In this document: in pieces, positions 1 to 9,100 of the stretch
Position numbering within the stretch: position 1 is the first letter of the stretch
Layout: the number at the start of each line of letters is the position of its first letter
DNA from: Stackebrandtia endophytica
GTDB taxonomy: Bacteria; Actinomycetota; Actinomycetes; Mycobacteriales; Micromonosporaceae
Direction: 5' to 3'
NCBI RefSeq assembly: GCF_006716355.1
Contig: NZ_VFOW01000001.1
Location: 1,860,001 to 1,924,000, forward strand
DNA: 64,000 nt
Notes under the pieces: model-generated
What the model was told of the DNA's origin: nothing
The model's input: the letters and a program-made list of their open reading frames with translations, nothing else
Database searches by the model: none
Position numbers and translations under genes: made by a program

Positions 1-947
1 CGACCCCGCTTCCGGCTGTCCTCGGCCACGAGGGTGCCGGCATCGTGGAGGCCGTGGGAAGTGACGTCGACTTCGTCGCCGTCGGCGATCACGTCGTTCT
101 CGGGTTCAACCACTGTGGAGTGTGCCGGCTGTGTCGACGTGGCCGCCCCGCCTATTGCGAGTACCTGTACGAACGCAACTTCGGAGGGACCCGCCCCGAC
201 GGCAGCGTCGCCTTCAGCGAGGACGGTAAGGCCGTCTCCTCCCACTTCTTCGGGCAATCGTCATTCGCCTCCCACGTCAACGCCGCGCGAAACAGCGTCG
301 TGAAGGTTCCCGACGAGGTCCCCTTGGAGTTGTTGGGGCCGTTGGGATGCGGGTTCGGCACCGGTGCGGGCGCGATCTTGAACTCCTTCGGAGTCCGTCC
401 CGGCGACACCGTGGCGGTGTTCGGGTCCGGCGCGGTCGGTAGCGCCGCCATCATGGCGGCGGCGGCCGTCGGGGCCGGCGCCATCGTCGCCGTCGACCTG
501 ATCGACTCACGACTCGAGGTCGCCACTGAGCTAGGCGCCACTCACACCGTGAACTCCAAGACCGACGACCTGGCGGCCGCCGTCGCCGACATCACCGGCG
601 GCATCGGCCTCGACTTCGCGCTCGACTGCACCGGTATTCCGGCGGTCACTCGGCAGGCCGCCGACTCCCTGGGCAAGCTGGGTACCGCGGGCCTGGTGGG
701 CGCGCCACCGTTCGGTGCGGAGGCGTCCTTCGAGATCGGGGAGTCGTTGATGAAGGGCTGGCGTTTCCAGACCATCATCGAGGGCGACGCGATTCCGCAG
801 GACTTCATTCCGCGGATGATCGGTCTGTGGCGACAGGGCAGGTTCCCGCTGGAGAAGTTGGTGAAGTCCTTCCCCATCGCCGACATCAACGAGGCCTTCG
901 ACGCGTCGGCACGCGGTGAGGTGATCAAACCGATCCTGACCTTCTGA
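1..947 (+). CDS. Zinc-dependent NAD(P) alcohol dehydrogenase, 5' end missing
   Basis: The reading frame is already open at position 3 and the first visible residues include the GHE zinc-site motif of medium-chain alcohol dehydrogenases, so the true start lies before the window. A structural-zinc cysteine cluster (CGVCRLC followed by PAYC) comes next, then a Rossmann fold with GSGAVGSAA, and the C-terminus ends in the usual INEAFDASARGEVIKPIL helix. The spacing of the cysteines and the C-terminal third resemble aryl or benzyl alcohol dehydrogenases, which oxidise an alcohol to an aldehyde with NAD in the cytoplasm. Substrate is an inference only. It ends four bases from the converging dioxygenase gene, with no terminator space between them. 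Confidence 0.9.
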   Translation, partial: TPLPAVLGHEGAGIVEAVGSDVDFVAVGDHVVLGFNHCGVCRLCRRGRPAYCEYLYERNFGGTRPDGSVAFSEDGKAVSSHFFGQSSFASHVNAARNSVVKVPDEVPLELLGPLGCGFGTGAGAILNSFGVRPGDTVAVFGSGAVGSAAIMAAAAVGAGAIVAVDLIDSRLEVATELGATHTVNSKTDDLAAAVADITGGIGLDFALDCTGIPAVTRQAADSLGKLGTAGLVGAPPFGAEASFEIGESLMKGWRFQTIIEGDAIPQDFIPRMIGLWRQGRFPLEKLVKSFPIADINEAFDASARGEVIKPILTF

Positions 948-951
948 GAAC

Positions 952-1812
952 TCAGAGGTTGGAATCCAACACCGGGAAACCCTCGGGCAGGTCGGCCGCC
1001 GGCTCGTCGCCCACCGAGCTGGCGAGGTCCCGGTCCAGGCCGAGCGTGTAAGCACTCATCGATATCGAGCCCGCGACATGCCCGTCGACGAGCAGGTCGA
1101 GTGGTCGGGCGTCGGCGAGACCGGCGATGTACAGCAGCGGAAGATAGTGGTCCGGCGTCGGTACCGCGCGCCGGAAGTCGGGGTCACCGTCCAGTGCCGC
1201 GACCCCGGTGGGGTCGGCTTCCAGGACTTCGCGGGCCCTGTCGTCGAAGCGCCGCGCCCAGTCGTAACCGGAGTCGGATTGCGCGAAGTCGACGGTTCGC
1301 AGATTGTGGACGATGTTTCCGCTGCCGATGATCAGGACTCCCTGACGGCGCAGCGGTGCCAGCTTGCGTCCGAGCTCCAAGTGGTGGTCGAAGTCCTTGG
1401 AGGCGTTCAGCGACAGTTGGATCACCGGGATCGACGCGTCCGGGAACGCATGCAGCAGCACCGACCAGGCGCCGTGGTCGATTCCCCAACTGTCGACGTC
1501 CTGCCCGACCCAGGTCGGTTTCACCACGTCGGCGACCTGTTCGGCGACATCGGGGGCGCCCGGCGCCGGATACTGCACGTCGAACAGCTCCTGCGGAAAC
1601 CCGTAGAAGTCGTGGATGGTGCGTGGTCGAGGCATCGCGGTGACGGCGGTGGCGTTGGTGTACCAGTGGGCGGAGATCATCAGAATCGCCCGAGGCCGGG
1701 GCACCGATCGTCCGAACGCTCGCCACGCCTGGGTGTAGCGGTTGTCGTCCAAGGCGTTCATCGGATTACCGTGCCCGAGGAACGCGGCCGGCATCGTTTC
1801 CGTTTCACTCAC
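952..1812 (-). CDS. DODA/YgiD-type extradiol ring-cleavage dioxygenase
   Basis: This is a 286-residue member of the LigB/4,5-DOPA extradiol dioxygenase family, the usual length. Metal-ligand histidines lie in GHGNP near residue 14, ISAHWY near 48, NIVHN near 170 and PDHYLPL near 222. Family members open catechol rings or act on DOPA-like compounds and use a zinc or iron ion. The start is GTG, preceded by GAGGAGG eight bases upstream. It converges on the alcohol dehydrogenase, so a joint role in aromatic metabolism is possible but not shown. Physiological substrate unknown. Confidence 0.9.
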   Translation of the reverse strand: MSETETMPAAFLGHGNPMNALDDNRYTQAWRAFGRSVPRPRAILMISAHWYTNATAVTAMPRPRTIHDFYGFPQELFDVQYPAPGAPDVAEQVADVVKPTWVGQDVDSWGIDHGAWSVLLHAFPDASIPVIQLSLNASKDFDHHLELGRKLAPLRRQGVLIIGSGNIVHNLRTVDFAQSDSGYDWARRFDDRAREVLEADPTGVAALDGDPDFRRAVPTPDHYLPLLYIAGLADARPLDLLVDGHVAGSISMSAYTLGLDRDLASSVGDEPAADLPEGFPVLDSNL

Positions 1813-1992
1813 CGGATCCTCCTCACCTGGACGATGCGCGGCGGACGCCGCTGTCGTGCATACTACCGTGCGGATACGCCCCGGGATCGAGATCGACTCG
1901 ACTATGAGTCCACACAGTACGATGGCACCGCGCCCGAAGCGGCGGCGGCGAGCTACCTTGGTCGTTTACGCCCCTGCGCCCTGAAGGACATC

Positions 1993-2529
1993 ATGTTCAC
2001 CGACTTCCTGCGCGACGCGCTGTTCACCACCGCGTGGTTCGGTCTTATGACCTGTGTCTGGCTGGGCTGGGCCCAGGAGGACCCGCCCAGGAAGTGGCGT
2101 GCCTGGCTCGGTGCCGGTTCAGGGCTCGGCATCCTCCTGGCTCTCGGGTTCGGTGCGTGGACCGGCTTCAACTGGCGAACCGACAGCGCCTTGGAAGGGC
2201 GTTACGAATGGTTCGGAGTGTTGGTCCTGGCCGAAGTGGTGGCGGCGGGAGCCGGATGTTGGCTGCTGGCCCGTCAAGGCAGGTCCCGGTGGATGGCCTG
2301 GTGGGTCGCGTTGGTCGTGGCCGGGCATTTCATTCCGTTGGCGTGGTTCCTGTCGGACGTCTCGATCGCCGTGGTGGGAGTGATCCAGCTGGCTCTCCTG
2401 GCCGGGCTGACGCCCCGGTTGCGTCGCACGACCGGCGCCACGAGCGCATCGGTCGGCGTCGTCATGGGTGGCACCGTGTTGGCCTACGCCCTGGTCAACG
2501 CCGCCATCCTGCTGCCGCGCCTGTTCTGA
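1993..2529 (+). CDS. Hypothetical four-helix membrane protein
   Basis: The product is 178 residues with hydrophobic segments at about 10-27, 37-55, 78-95, 104-125, 130-145 and 155-175, separated by short basic or acidic loops, so it is an integral membrane protein with roughly five or six passes. No motif that identifies a transporter or enzyme is visible. The open frame extends upstream to 1078, but that part lies antisense to the dioxygenase gene and has shadow-like composition, so the ATG at 1993 (MFTDFLRD) is the likely start. It converges on the next gene with a 3-base gap. Function not recognised. Confidence 0.7.
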   Translation: MFTDFLRDALFTTAWFGLMTCVWLGWAQEDPPRKWRAWLGAGSGLGILLALGFGAWTGFNWRTDSALEGRYEWFGVLVLAEVVAAGAGCWLLARQGRSRWMAWWVALVVAGHFIPLAWFLSDVSIAVVGVIQLALLAGLTPRLRRTTGATSASVGVVMGGTVLAYALVNAAILLPRLF

Positions 2530-2532
2530 CGG

Positions 2533-3276
2533 CTACGCCATCACGATGAGCTCGACCGGTTCGCCATCGGCGCGGAAGTTGATCCGGGGCCAGTAGCCGT
2601 CCTCGAAGTACTTATTGGACTCGTCGAGGTCGAGACCGAAGTCGGCCGAGTGGTAGATCGTGACGCCCATCGGCTGGAAGTCGGCGCGGAAGGTCTTGCG
2701 ATCCAGACGCGCCCGGTCGTCGTCGCTTCCGGACTCCCACAGGAAGTCCACCGCACGGTCGAACAGCTGACGCAGGTCGGCGACCACTTTGTGGACACCG
2801 GGCAGGACTTCGACGAGCCGATCGCGGCTCATCGCGTCAAACGTCAGATCCACCGGAGAGTCACTCCAGCCGACCAGCGGTCGGATGTCGACGATCTCGG
2901 CGGTCTGACCGAACCCGGACGGCGGATGCGGCGTGATGGAGCCGAACAGATCGTCCTCGACCGGCATCGTGAACGCGGCATCGGAGGTGTCGGAGGCCGG
3001 GCGCAACGCCCGGTCGAGGAATTCCATCTCGAACTGGGTCGCATAATCCGGATTAGCCTCTTCGGACACCAGTTGGCTCCAGGTGGCGAGCTGGCCGCGG
3101 GTGGCGCTCAGCCGCCGTCCATCGTGCGCGACCAACCGCACCAGTCCCTCGACGACGCCGACCTCTCGGACGTGGAAGCGAGTCGGCAGCGGCACCGGCG
3201 CGTACCCGCCACCGACGTGAAGCGTCTGGGGTGGATTCTCGCCCGCCACACTGATCTCATCGAACCGCAAGGTCAC
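2533..3276 (-). CDS. Hypothetical protein
   Basis: A 247-residue soluble, acidic protein. The GTG at 3276 (first residues MTLRFDEISVAG) is preferred because the open frame upstream of it has no protein-like composition. The N-terminal half is beta-rich with a VEGLVRLVAHDGRRLSATR stretch, and the C-terminal half is a conserved-looking alpha/beta domain ending in INFRADGEPVELIVMA. There is no signal peptide or membrane segment and I cannot assign it to a family. It stands alone, convergent with the membrane-protein gene. Confidence 0.65.
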   Translation of the reverse strand: MTLRFDEISVAGENPPQTLHVGGGYAPVPLPTRFHVREVGVVEGLVRLVAHDGRRLSATRGQLATWSQLVSEEANPDYATQFEMEFLDRALRPASDTSDAAFTMPVEDDLFGSITPHPPSGFGQTAEIVDIRPLVGWSDSPVDLTFDAMSRDRLVEVLPGVHKVVADLRQLFDRAVDFLWESGSDDDRARLDRKTFRADFQPMGVTIYHSADFGLDLDESNKYFEDGYWPRINFRADGEPVELIVMA

Positions 3277-3614
3277 GCGGCCAATATACAAGCGCGCCGC
3301 GGGAGCTTCGGCGTTCTGCGAACCATGCCGCCGAATGCCGAACAGATCCTGCGCGACCACAGCAGCTACTTCTCCGACCAGACGTCATGGACCTCATGAA
3401 GAAGGCAGCGACCCGCTGTTGACCACGCCGGGTCCACATCGCAGGTTCGCCCGGACGACGTCCGGAGTCATCAGGCGCACGACCGGGTAATCCTCCACTG
3501 GCGACAGCCCGACTTACCACGCGTGACGATGCGAACACGTTACGCTCCGATGAGCGGTGGGCGGGCGATCGACGGAGGCGTCGATGCACCCCTGAACGGA
3601 AGGTCACCTCGGCG
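3277..3614. other. Intergenic region between divergent genes
   Basis: This 338-base stretch separates the hypothetical gene on the minus strand from nhaA and must hold both promoters. No clear inverted repeat, RNA gene or additional coding sequence was seen. A GAAGGT Shine-Dalgarno lies about ten bases before the nhaA ATG. Confidence 0.5.
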
Positions 3615-5534
3615 ATGCCAGAGACTATCCCGGCGATGATGCAGCGGCATGCGCCACGCCGCCGCCGCATCGATCCCGATGTATTGGCCGCCATCGTGTT
3701 GGCGTGCGCGACCTTGGTGGCTCTACTGTGGGCGAACCTCAGCGACAGCTACAACGCGGTGTGGGACCTGGAGGCAGGCTTCACCGTCGGTGACGTCGAC
3801 CTGTCGATGACGTTGGGGCACTGGGTGAACGAGGCCCTGATGGCGATCTTCTTCTTCGCCGTCGGTCTGGACGTCCGTCGAGACCTCAGCATCGGTGAAC
3901 TGCGGCAACGGGAACGCGCGATCCTGTCGGTGTGTGGAGCCGTCGGCGGTCTGATCGTGCCCGCCGCGGTGTTCTTCCTGTTCACCGCAGGCACCGCCGG
4001 AGCGGTCGTGTGGGGGGCGGTCATCTCCACCGACACGGCGTTCGCGCTGGGCATGCTCGCCCTGGTGGGTCCACGGAACGCGCCCCGCCTTCGGGTGTTC
4101 CTGTTGACGTTGGCCGTCGTCGACGATGTGGGCGCGCTGAGCGTGATCGCCATCTTCTACACCGATCACCTGAACCTGTTCGCGTTGGGCGGCGTCGCGG
4201 TCGGGCTGGGCGTCATCTGGCTGCTGCAACGCAACGACGTCGGCCGGGTCACCCCGTATCTGGCGGTCGGCATCGTCACCTGGCTGGCGATGTACGCCTC
4301 GGGCGTGCACGCGACACTGGCCGGAGTGCTGATCGCGCTGCTGATCCCGGTATACCCGACGAGTTCCCGCGATGTGGAGGCCGCCTCACGCGTGGTGCAC
4401 CTGTTCCGACAGGCTCCGGTCCCCAAGGCCGCCCGCATCGCCCGCCACAGCATCAGTCAGTCGATCTCCCTGAACCAACGGCTGGGCGAACTGTTGCCGC
4501 CCTATGTGAACTTCCTGATCGTCCCGCTGTTCGCGCTGGCCAACGCCGGCGTCATCTTGTCGGGCGACATGTTGTCGGCGGCGATGACCTCATACCTCAC
4601 GTGGGGAATCGTGGCCGGTCTGGTGTTGGGCAAGCTGGTGGGCATCACCTTCGCGACCGAACTGGTGCAACGGCTGGTGCCGGCGGCACGGGCACCGGGT
4701 CTCGACCTGCCTCGGGTCGCCGGTATCGCCGCGTTGGCGGGTATGGGATTCACGATCTCGCTGTTGGTGGTCGACATCGGTTTGACCGATCCCCAGCTTC
4801 GCGATGAGGCGCGCATGGGCGTGCTGTTGGCGTCGTTCATCGCCTTGGGGGTCGCCTGGTTGATCTTCAAGGTCAGCAGTTGGTTGAAGCCACTGCCGTT
4901 GCCGACCGGCATCAAGCTCCAGCGTGGAATCGACGGCAGCCGCGACCACATGACCGGACCGGCGAAGGCCACCTCCAGCATCGTCGTCTACACCGCGATG
5001 TCGTCGGCCTATCGCAACCGCACCGCCGAGGCGATCGCGGAGGTCAAGACACACCTGGGCGACAAGGTGAACGTGGTGTACCGCCATCACACCGACACCG
5101 ACGAGGAGCTGACGATGGCGATCATGTTGGAGGCGGCGGGAGCGCAGCGGAAGTTCTGGGAGCTGCACGACGCGATCATCGCGCGACGTGCTCCGGTGGG
5201 CGATGAGGATCTGGTGGATCTCGCCGAGGAGGCCGGGCTGCATACGGCGCGGTTCCTCCACGACGTGAACACCTACGCGCATCTCGCCCGGGTGGACGAC
5301 GACAACCTGGACGCCCAGGCCGCCGGACTGCCCGACTCCCCGGTCCTGTATCTGGACGGGGTCAGGTTGAAGGGGCCCGCCAACTCATGGCATATCGCCA
5401 CGGTGTTGCAGCACAACCGGGAGAAGAAGCCGACCGACGGTCAGCGACCGACCTTACGCTGCCACCAGGCCTTCAAGCTGCCGGTCGTGGCCTCCTTGTG
5501 TGGGTCGGCGACGACGCCGGCGATGTGCTGGTAG
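3615..5534 (+). CDS. nhaA: Na+/H+ antiporter NhaA fused to a thioredoxin-like domain
   Basis: The first 430 residues are a complete NhaA antiporter, which exchanges external protons for cytoplasmic sodium. The essential aspartate pair is present in LAVVDDVGALS (D170, D171), and ISTDTAFALG carries the third conserved aspartate (D140). About 12 hydrophobic segments are visible. From about residue 450 to 600 a DsbA/thioredoxin-4-like domain follows. Its active-site position reads TAMSSAY and has no cysteine, so it cannot do disulfide chemistry and is probably structural or regulatory. NhaA-thioredoxin fusions are known in actinobacteria. The last 94 bases overlap the convergent pterin-dehydratase-like gene, and the final 30 residues look unlike the family, suggesting the stop was extended. 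Salt homeostasis fits the nearby ectoine operon. Confidence 0.93.
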   Translation: MPETIPAMMQRHAPRRRRIDPDVLAAIVLACATLVALLWANLSDSYNAVWDLEAGFTVGDVDLSMTLGHWVNEALMAIFFFAVGLDVRRDLSIGELRQRERAILSVCGAVGGLIVPAAVFFLFTAGTAGAVVWGAVISTDTAFALGMLALVGPRNAPRLRVFLLTLAVVDDVGALSVIAIFYTDHLNLFALGGVAVGLGVIWLLQRNDVGRVTPYLAVGIVTWLAMYASGVHATLAGVLIALLIPVYPTSSRDVEAASRVVHLFRQAPVPKAARIARHSISQSISLNQRLGELLPPYVNFLIVPLFALANAGVILSGDMLSAAMTSYLTWGIVAGLVLGKLVGITFATELVQRLVPAARAPGLDLPRVAGIAALAGMGFTISLLVVDIGLTDPQLRDEARMGVLLASFIALGVAWLIFKVSSWLKPLPLPTGIKLQRGIDGSRDHMTGPAKATSSIVVYTAMSSAYRNRTAEAIAEVKTHLGDKVNVVYRHHTDTDEELTMAIMLEAAGAQRKFWELHDAIIARRAPVGDEDLVDLAEEAGLHTARFLHDVNTYAHLARVDDDNLDAQAAGLPDSPVLYLDGVRLKGPANSWHIATVLQHNREKKPTDGQRPTLRCHQAFKLPVVASLCGSATTPAMCW

Positions 5535-5794
5535 GCGTCCTCGACACGCGCGGCGAACTTGATCTCGGAGATCGTCACGCCCTCGGCGCGGTTGACCGCG
5601 ATTTGGGTGCAACCGTCGAGCCGTCGGACATCGGGACGCAGCTCCAACGCGTCGGCGAATATCTTGATGCGCTCGGTCAGGTCGGCGTGCTGGCTGTCGT
5701 CGATGGTCAAGGTACGGCTGATGTGCGTCGGTGCCGCGTTCCATCCGTCGAGCTGTTGTAGGGCATCTCGCAACAGGTCATTGCCTCGCGTCAT
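5441..5794 (-). CDS. Pterin-4a-carbinolamine dehydratase-like protein
   Basis: A 117-residue protein with the layout of the PCD/DCoH family: an N-terminal GW motif (DGWNAAPTHISRTLTI), a central helix, and a C-terminal strand-helix segment (GVTISEIKFAARVEDAYQHI). The family recycles tetrahydrobiopterin. The catalytic His-His-Pro-Asp segment reads LRPD here, so both histidines are replaced and dehydratase activity is doubtful. A GAGGTGTGAG Shine-Dalgarno precedes the ATG. It overlaps the 3' end of nhaA by 94 bases on the opposite strand. The family assignment rests on pattern, not a search. Confidence 0.6.
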   Translation of the reverse strand: MTRGNDLLRDALQQLDGWNAAPTHISRTLTIDDSQHADLTERIKIFADALELRPDVRRLDGCTQIAVNRAEGVTISEIKFAARVEDAYQHIAGVVADPHKEATTGSLKAWWQRKVGR

Positions 5795-6083
5795 CTCACA
5801 CCTCGTGCGCGATCGAAGGGGCCGAAGTTACGGTTCCTTACCGGGAAGTGGCCAAATCGTCGCCGCATCTTTACCGTCGAACCCCGGCAAGTCTGGCCTG
5901 TCAGGGGTCGATCTGTCCACACCGACAAAGTCCGCAAAACAGATATTTCCCCCGTAAGCGGCGTGCTGTCCCAGGATCAGGCGTGGCCCGGGATCGAAAT
6001 CAACCGGTTGACCGATGCCGACTGGCCTGTTCGGTGAGGTCGGCGTGAACCTGAATAAACGTTCACTTGAATCCCGGCACACG
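5795..6083. other. Spacer between the pterin-dehydratase-like gene and the protease gene
   Basis: Together with the terminator that follows it, this is a 370-base non-coding stretch. It should hold the promoter of the pterin-dehydratase-like gene. I see no further gene, RNA or strong repeat. Confidence 0.45.
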
Positions 6084-6120
6084 AAAAGGGGTCCTCCCCC
6101 GGTATTCGGGAGAGGACCCC
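6084..6120 (-). terminator. Rho-independent terminator of the protease gene
   Basis: On the minus strand a stem with 9-bp GGGGTCCTC/GAGGACCCC arms, extended by inner C-G pairs around a short loop, is followed by a run of four T residues. It sits 45 bases past the protease stop codon. Confidence 0.85.
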
Positions 6121-6164
6121 TCGCCGTCATCAGGGCCTTTCAGCCACGAGACGACTCGATCCGA

Positions 6165-9100
6165 CTACGCCAACTGGCTGAGACCACTGGAGCAACCCAG
6201 TGCCGCGACCGAGAAGTCGGCGCCGACCGAACGTCCCGCCCGAACGGCGAAACTATTGAAGTCGGCGGCCCAACCGTCCTTGGACACGATCACCAGATGC
6301 TGACCGGCGGCGAACCAGTAGGAGAAGTAACCATCGGCATCGGTGGTCAGGTCGTAGCGGGTTCCATCCGGACCGCGGACCTGAACCTGGACGCCGGCCA
6401 ACCCGACGGTGGAACCGTCACAGTTGACACCGGTCACGGTGCCCGTCATCCGACCCATGTTCGCGCCGGGGGCGACGGTCATGGTGACGTCGATGACGAC
6501 GCTGCCGTACGGGGTGTCGGTGCCCAGGTTGATGCCACCGACGTAGGTGCCCGGCTGCGGGACGCCGTCGGCGGCCTTGCCGGACGTGGTGACCTCCAGA
6601 ACGACCGAGTCACCGGGGGCGATGGTCACGGTGGTCTGGTCGGTGTTCAGCCACGGCAGGTCTCCGCCACCGGCGGTGGCGCAGTCGTCGTAGCCGGCCA
6701 GCAGCTCCACGTTGTTCGTCGGAGCGTTACCACCGTCGCGGCCACCGACCTTGAGGAATCCGCAGGCACCCGTGGTGCGGTACCGGGCCTGTCCCGAAGG
6801 AGCAAGCTCGGTCCACGAGTCGGCGGACACGTCGTAGGCGTAGGTCGCGTTGGTCAGAACCGAGCTTCCGTCGGCCGCACCGTTGCTGACGATCAACAGG
6901 CCGTTGGCCACGTCGGCCGCCGCACCCCACACGTCGGTGGGCATGGAGGCGGCTTCGGTCCACTCGTCGGCACCCGCGTTGTAGACGTAGGTGCTGGCGC
7001 TGGTCACGTCACCGTAACCACCGGCGCAGACGATCGCGCTTCCGACACCGCCACAGGCGATGTAAGCGGTCGAGTCCGGGTAGTTACCCAGAACCTCCCA
7101 CGAGTCGGACGCGGGGTCGTAGCGCTGGACGTCCGAGGACGAGGCGCAGTTGCCGTCGATGCAGCCACCGATGATGTACAGCTTGCCGTCGATGGTGGCC
7201 GAACCGGCCGCCCAACGGGCCGCCGGGCCCGAAGCACCCTCGGTCCAGGTGTCGGTCACCGGGTCGTAGATGTACAGCGTGTCCACAGTGTCACCAGTGG
7301 TTCCACCGTAGACGTACAGCAGACCGTTGATGAACGTCGCCGTCGGAAGCTCAAGAGCCTCCGGCAGGTCCGCCACACGGCTCCAGGAGTCACCCTCGTG
7401 GTCGTAGGCGTAAACGGCGCTGCTCAGAGAGCTGCCCGCGACACCCGCGACGACATAGGTGTATCCGTCGTGACTGGCCGACGCGCTGTCGTAAACCGAG
7501 GCCGGGTAGTTGGCCACGGTCGACCACTCGTCATCCGGTCCGAGGTCCGACAGAGTCGAGACACCGGCCGGAACGGCCTTGTCGGCGTCGAACGCCGTCT
7601 TGTCGGCCGGGCTGGTCAACGGAACCTGGGTGCTCTGGTGACCCGACATCGGCGTGAAGCCGCCGCCGGTCTCGCCGACCTCGACGGTCAGCGGAGCCGA
7701 ACCGGTGTTGGTCAGTTCGACTTCCTCGGTCCAGGAACCCTCCATCGTGACGTTGGTGGAGATCGCGGTGGTGGAGACTTCGAGACGTCCGGCGCCGAGG
7801 GTGAAGTCGGCGGTCGCGACCGCCGAGCCCACAACGTCGACACTGGTGGTCTCGTCGACCCAACCGGTGCGCGAAGCGGTGAAGTCGTGCTCACCGAGCT
7901 CCGAGGTGAACAGCCAGTAGAAGCCGTCGGCGAGGTTCTCGTCGGCCGGGGTGGCCGCCGAGACGCCGCTGGCGCCGCTGACGGTGTCGGTCACGGTGAC
8001 CTTGTCCAGGTTGGCGCCGGTGTTGGCGTCAACGGTGTGTCCGACCACCAGGCCGCCGTCGGTCGCGACACAGTCGGGCAGGCCCAACTGGAAGTCGTCG
8101 ACCTGCCAGTACCAAGCCCAGGATCCACCGTCGGTGTACCAGAACTTGAACTGAGCGGCGGTCGCGTCGGCGTAGGCCGACAGGTCGACCTCCTCGGTGC
8201 GAGGTCCGCGCAGACTGGTTTCAGTCGCCCAGAGCTCGTCCCAGGTCTCGCCACCGTCCACACTGATGAGAACGGCTGCGGCGCTGGCGCCGAGGTCGTT
8301 GAAGTCGCTGGAGAACGACAGGCCCGCAGTCGACAACTGGGTCAGGTCGTACACCGGCGAAATCAGCTCGGTGTCGATGATGCCGTGGCCGCTTCCGGCC
8401 GCGTCACTGTCGGCGGTGGCGAAGTTGCCCTCTCCACCGGTCTGGTTGTTGCGGCTCTTCGGGTTGTCGAAGCGCCATCCGTCGTCGGCGGTTCCGCTGT
8501 TGACGACGGTCCAGCCCTCGGGTGCCTCGGTGCCGTCGAAGCCCTCGACGCCCGGCAGGTTGCCGAAGTCGAGTTCGTATCCGGCGGCGGTGCAGGCGAC
8601 GTCGACGGTCAGCGCCACGTCGGCGGCGGTACCGGTGCTGACGTCGGCCTGGCCGATGACGTAACCGGGGTAGACCGACTCGATGGTCAGGCTGTAGTCG
8701 CCCTCGGGCAGGTTCAGAGCGTAAGCGCCGCTCACCGGGTCGGTGAACGTGGACACTCCGGTGCCGTCGGCGGTGACCTTCGCGTAGAGCGGGTAGCCCT
8801 GGCCGCTTCCGTCGGACACGACACCGGTGACGTTTCCGGCGGGAGCCGGTTCCAGGTCGAAGTCGGCGGTGACGGCCTCGTCCTCGACCACCGTAACGGT
8901 GACGGTCGAGGGCAGGTAACCGAACTTGGCGGCGGTGACGGTGTACTCACCGGGCAGCAGGCTGCCGAACGAGTACTCACCGGCGGCGTTGGAGGTGGTG
9001 CTGCGGCTGAAGTCGGCGCTGTCGGCGTTGATCGCGACGCCACCGACGGCGGAACCGTCGGAGGTGACGCTGCCGGCCAGCGAGCCGACTCCGTCCATCG

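Noticed and set aside
1078-1992. Upstream extension of the membrane-protein frame
   Set aside because: Antisense to the dioxygenase gene. The membrane protein starts naturally at 1993.
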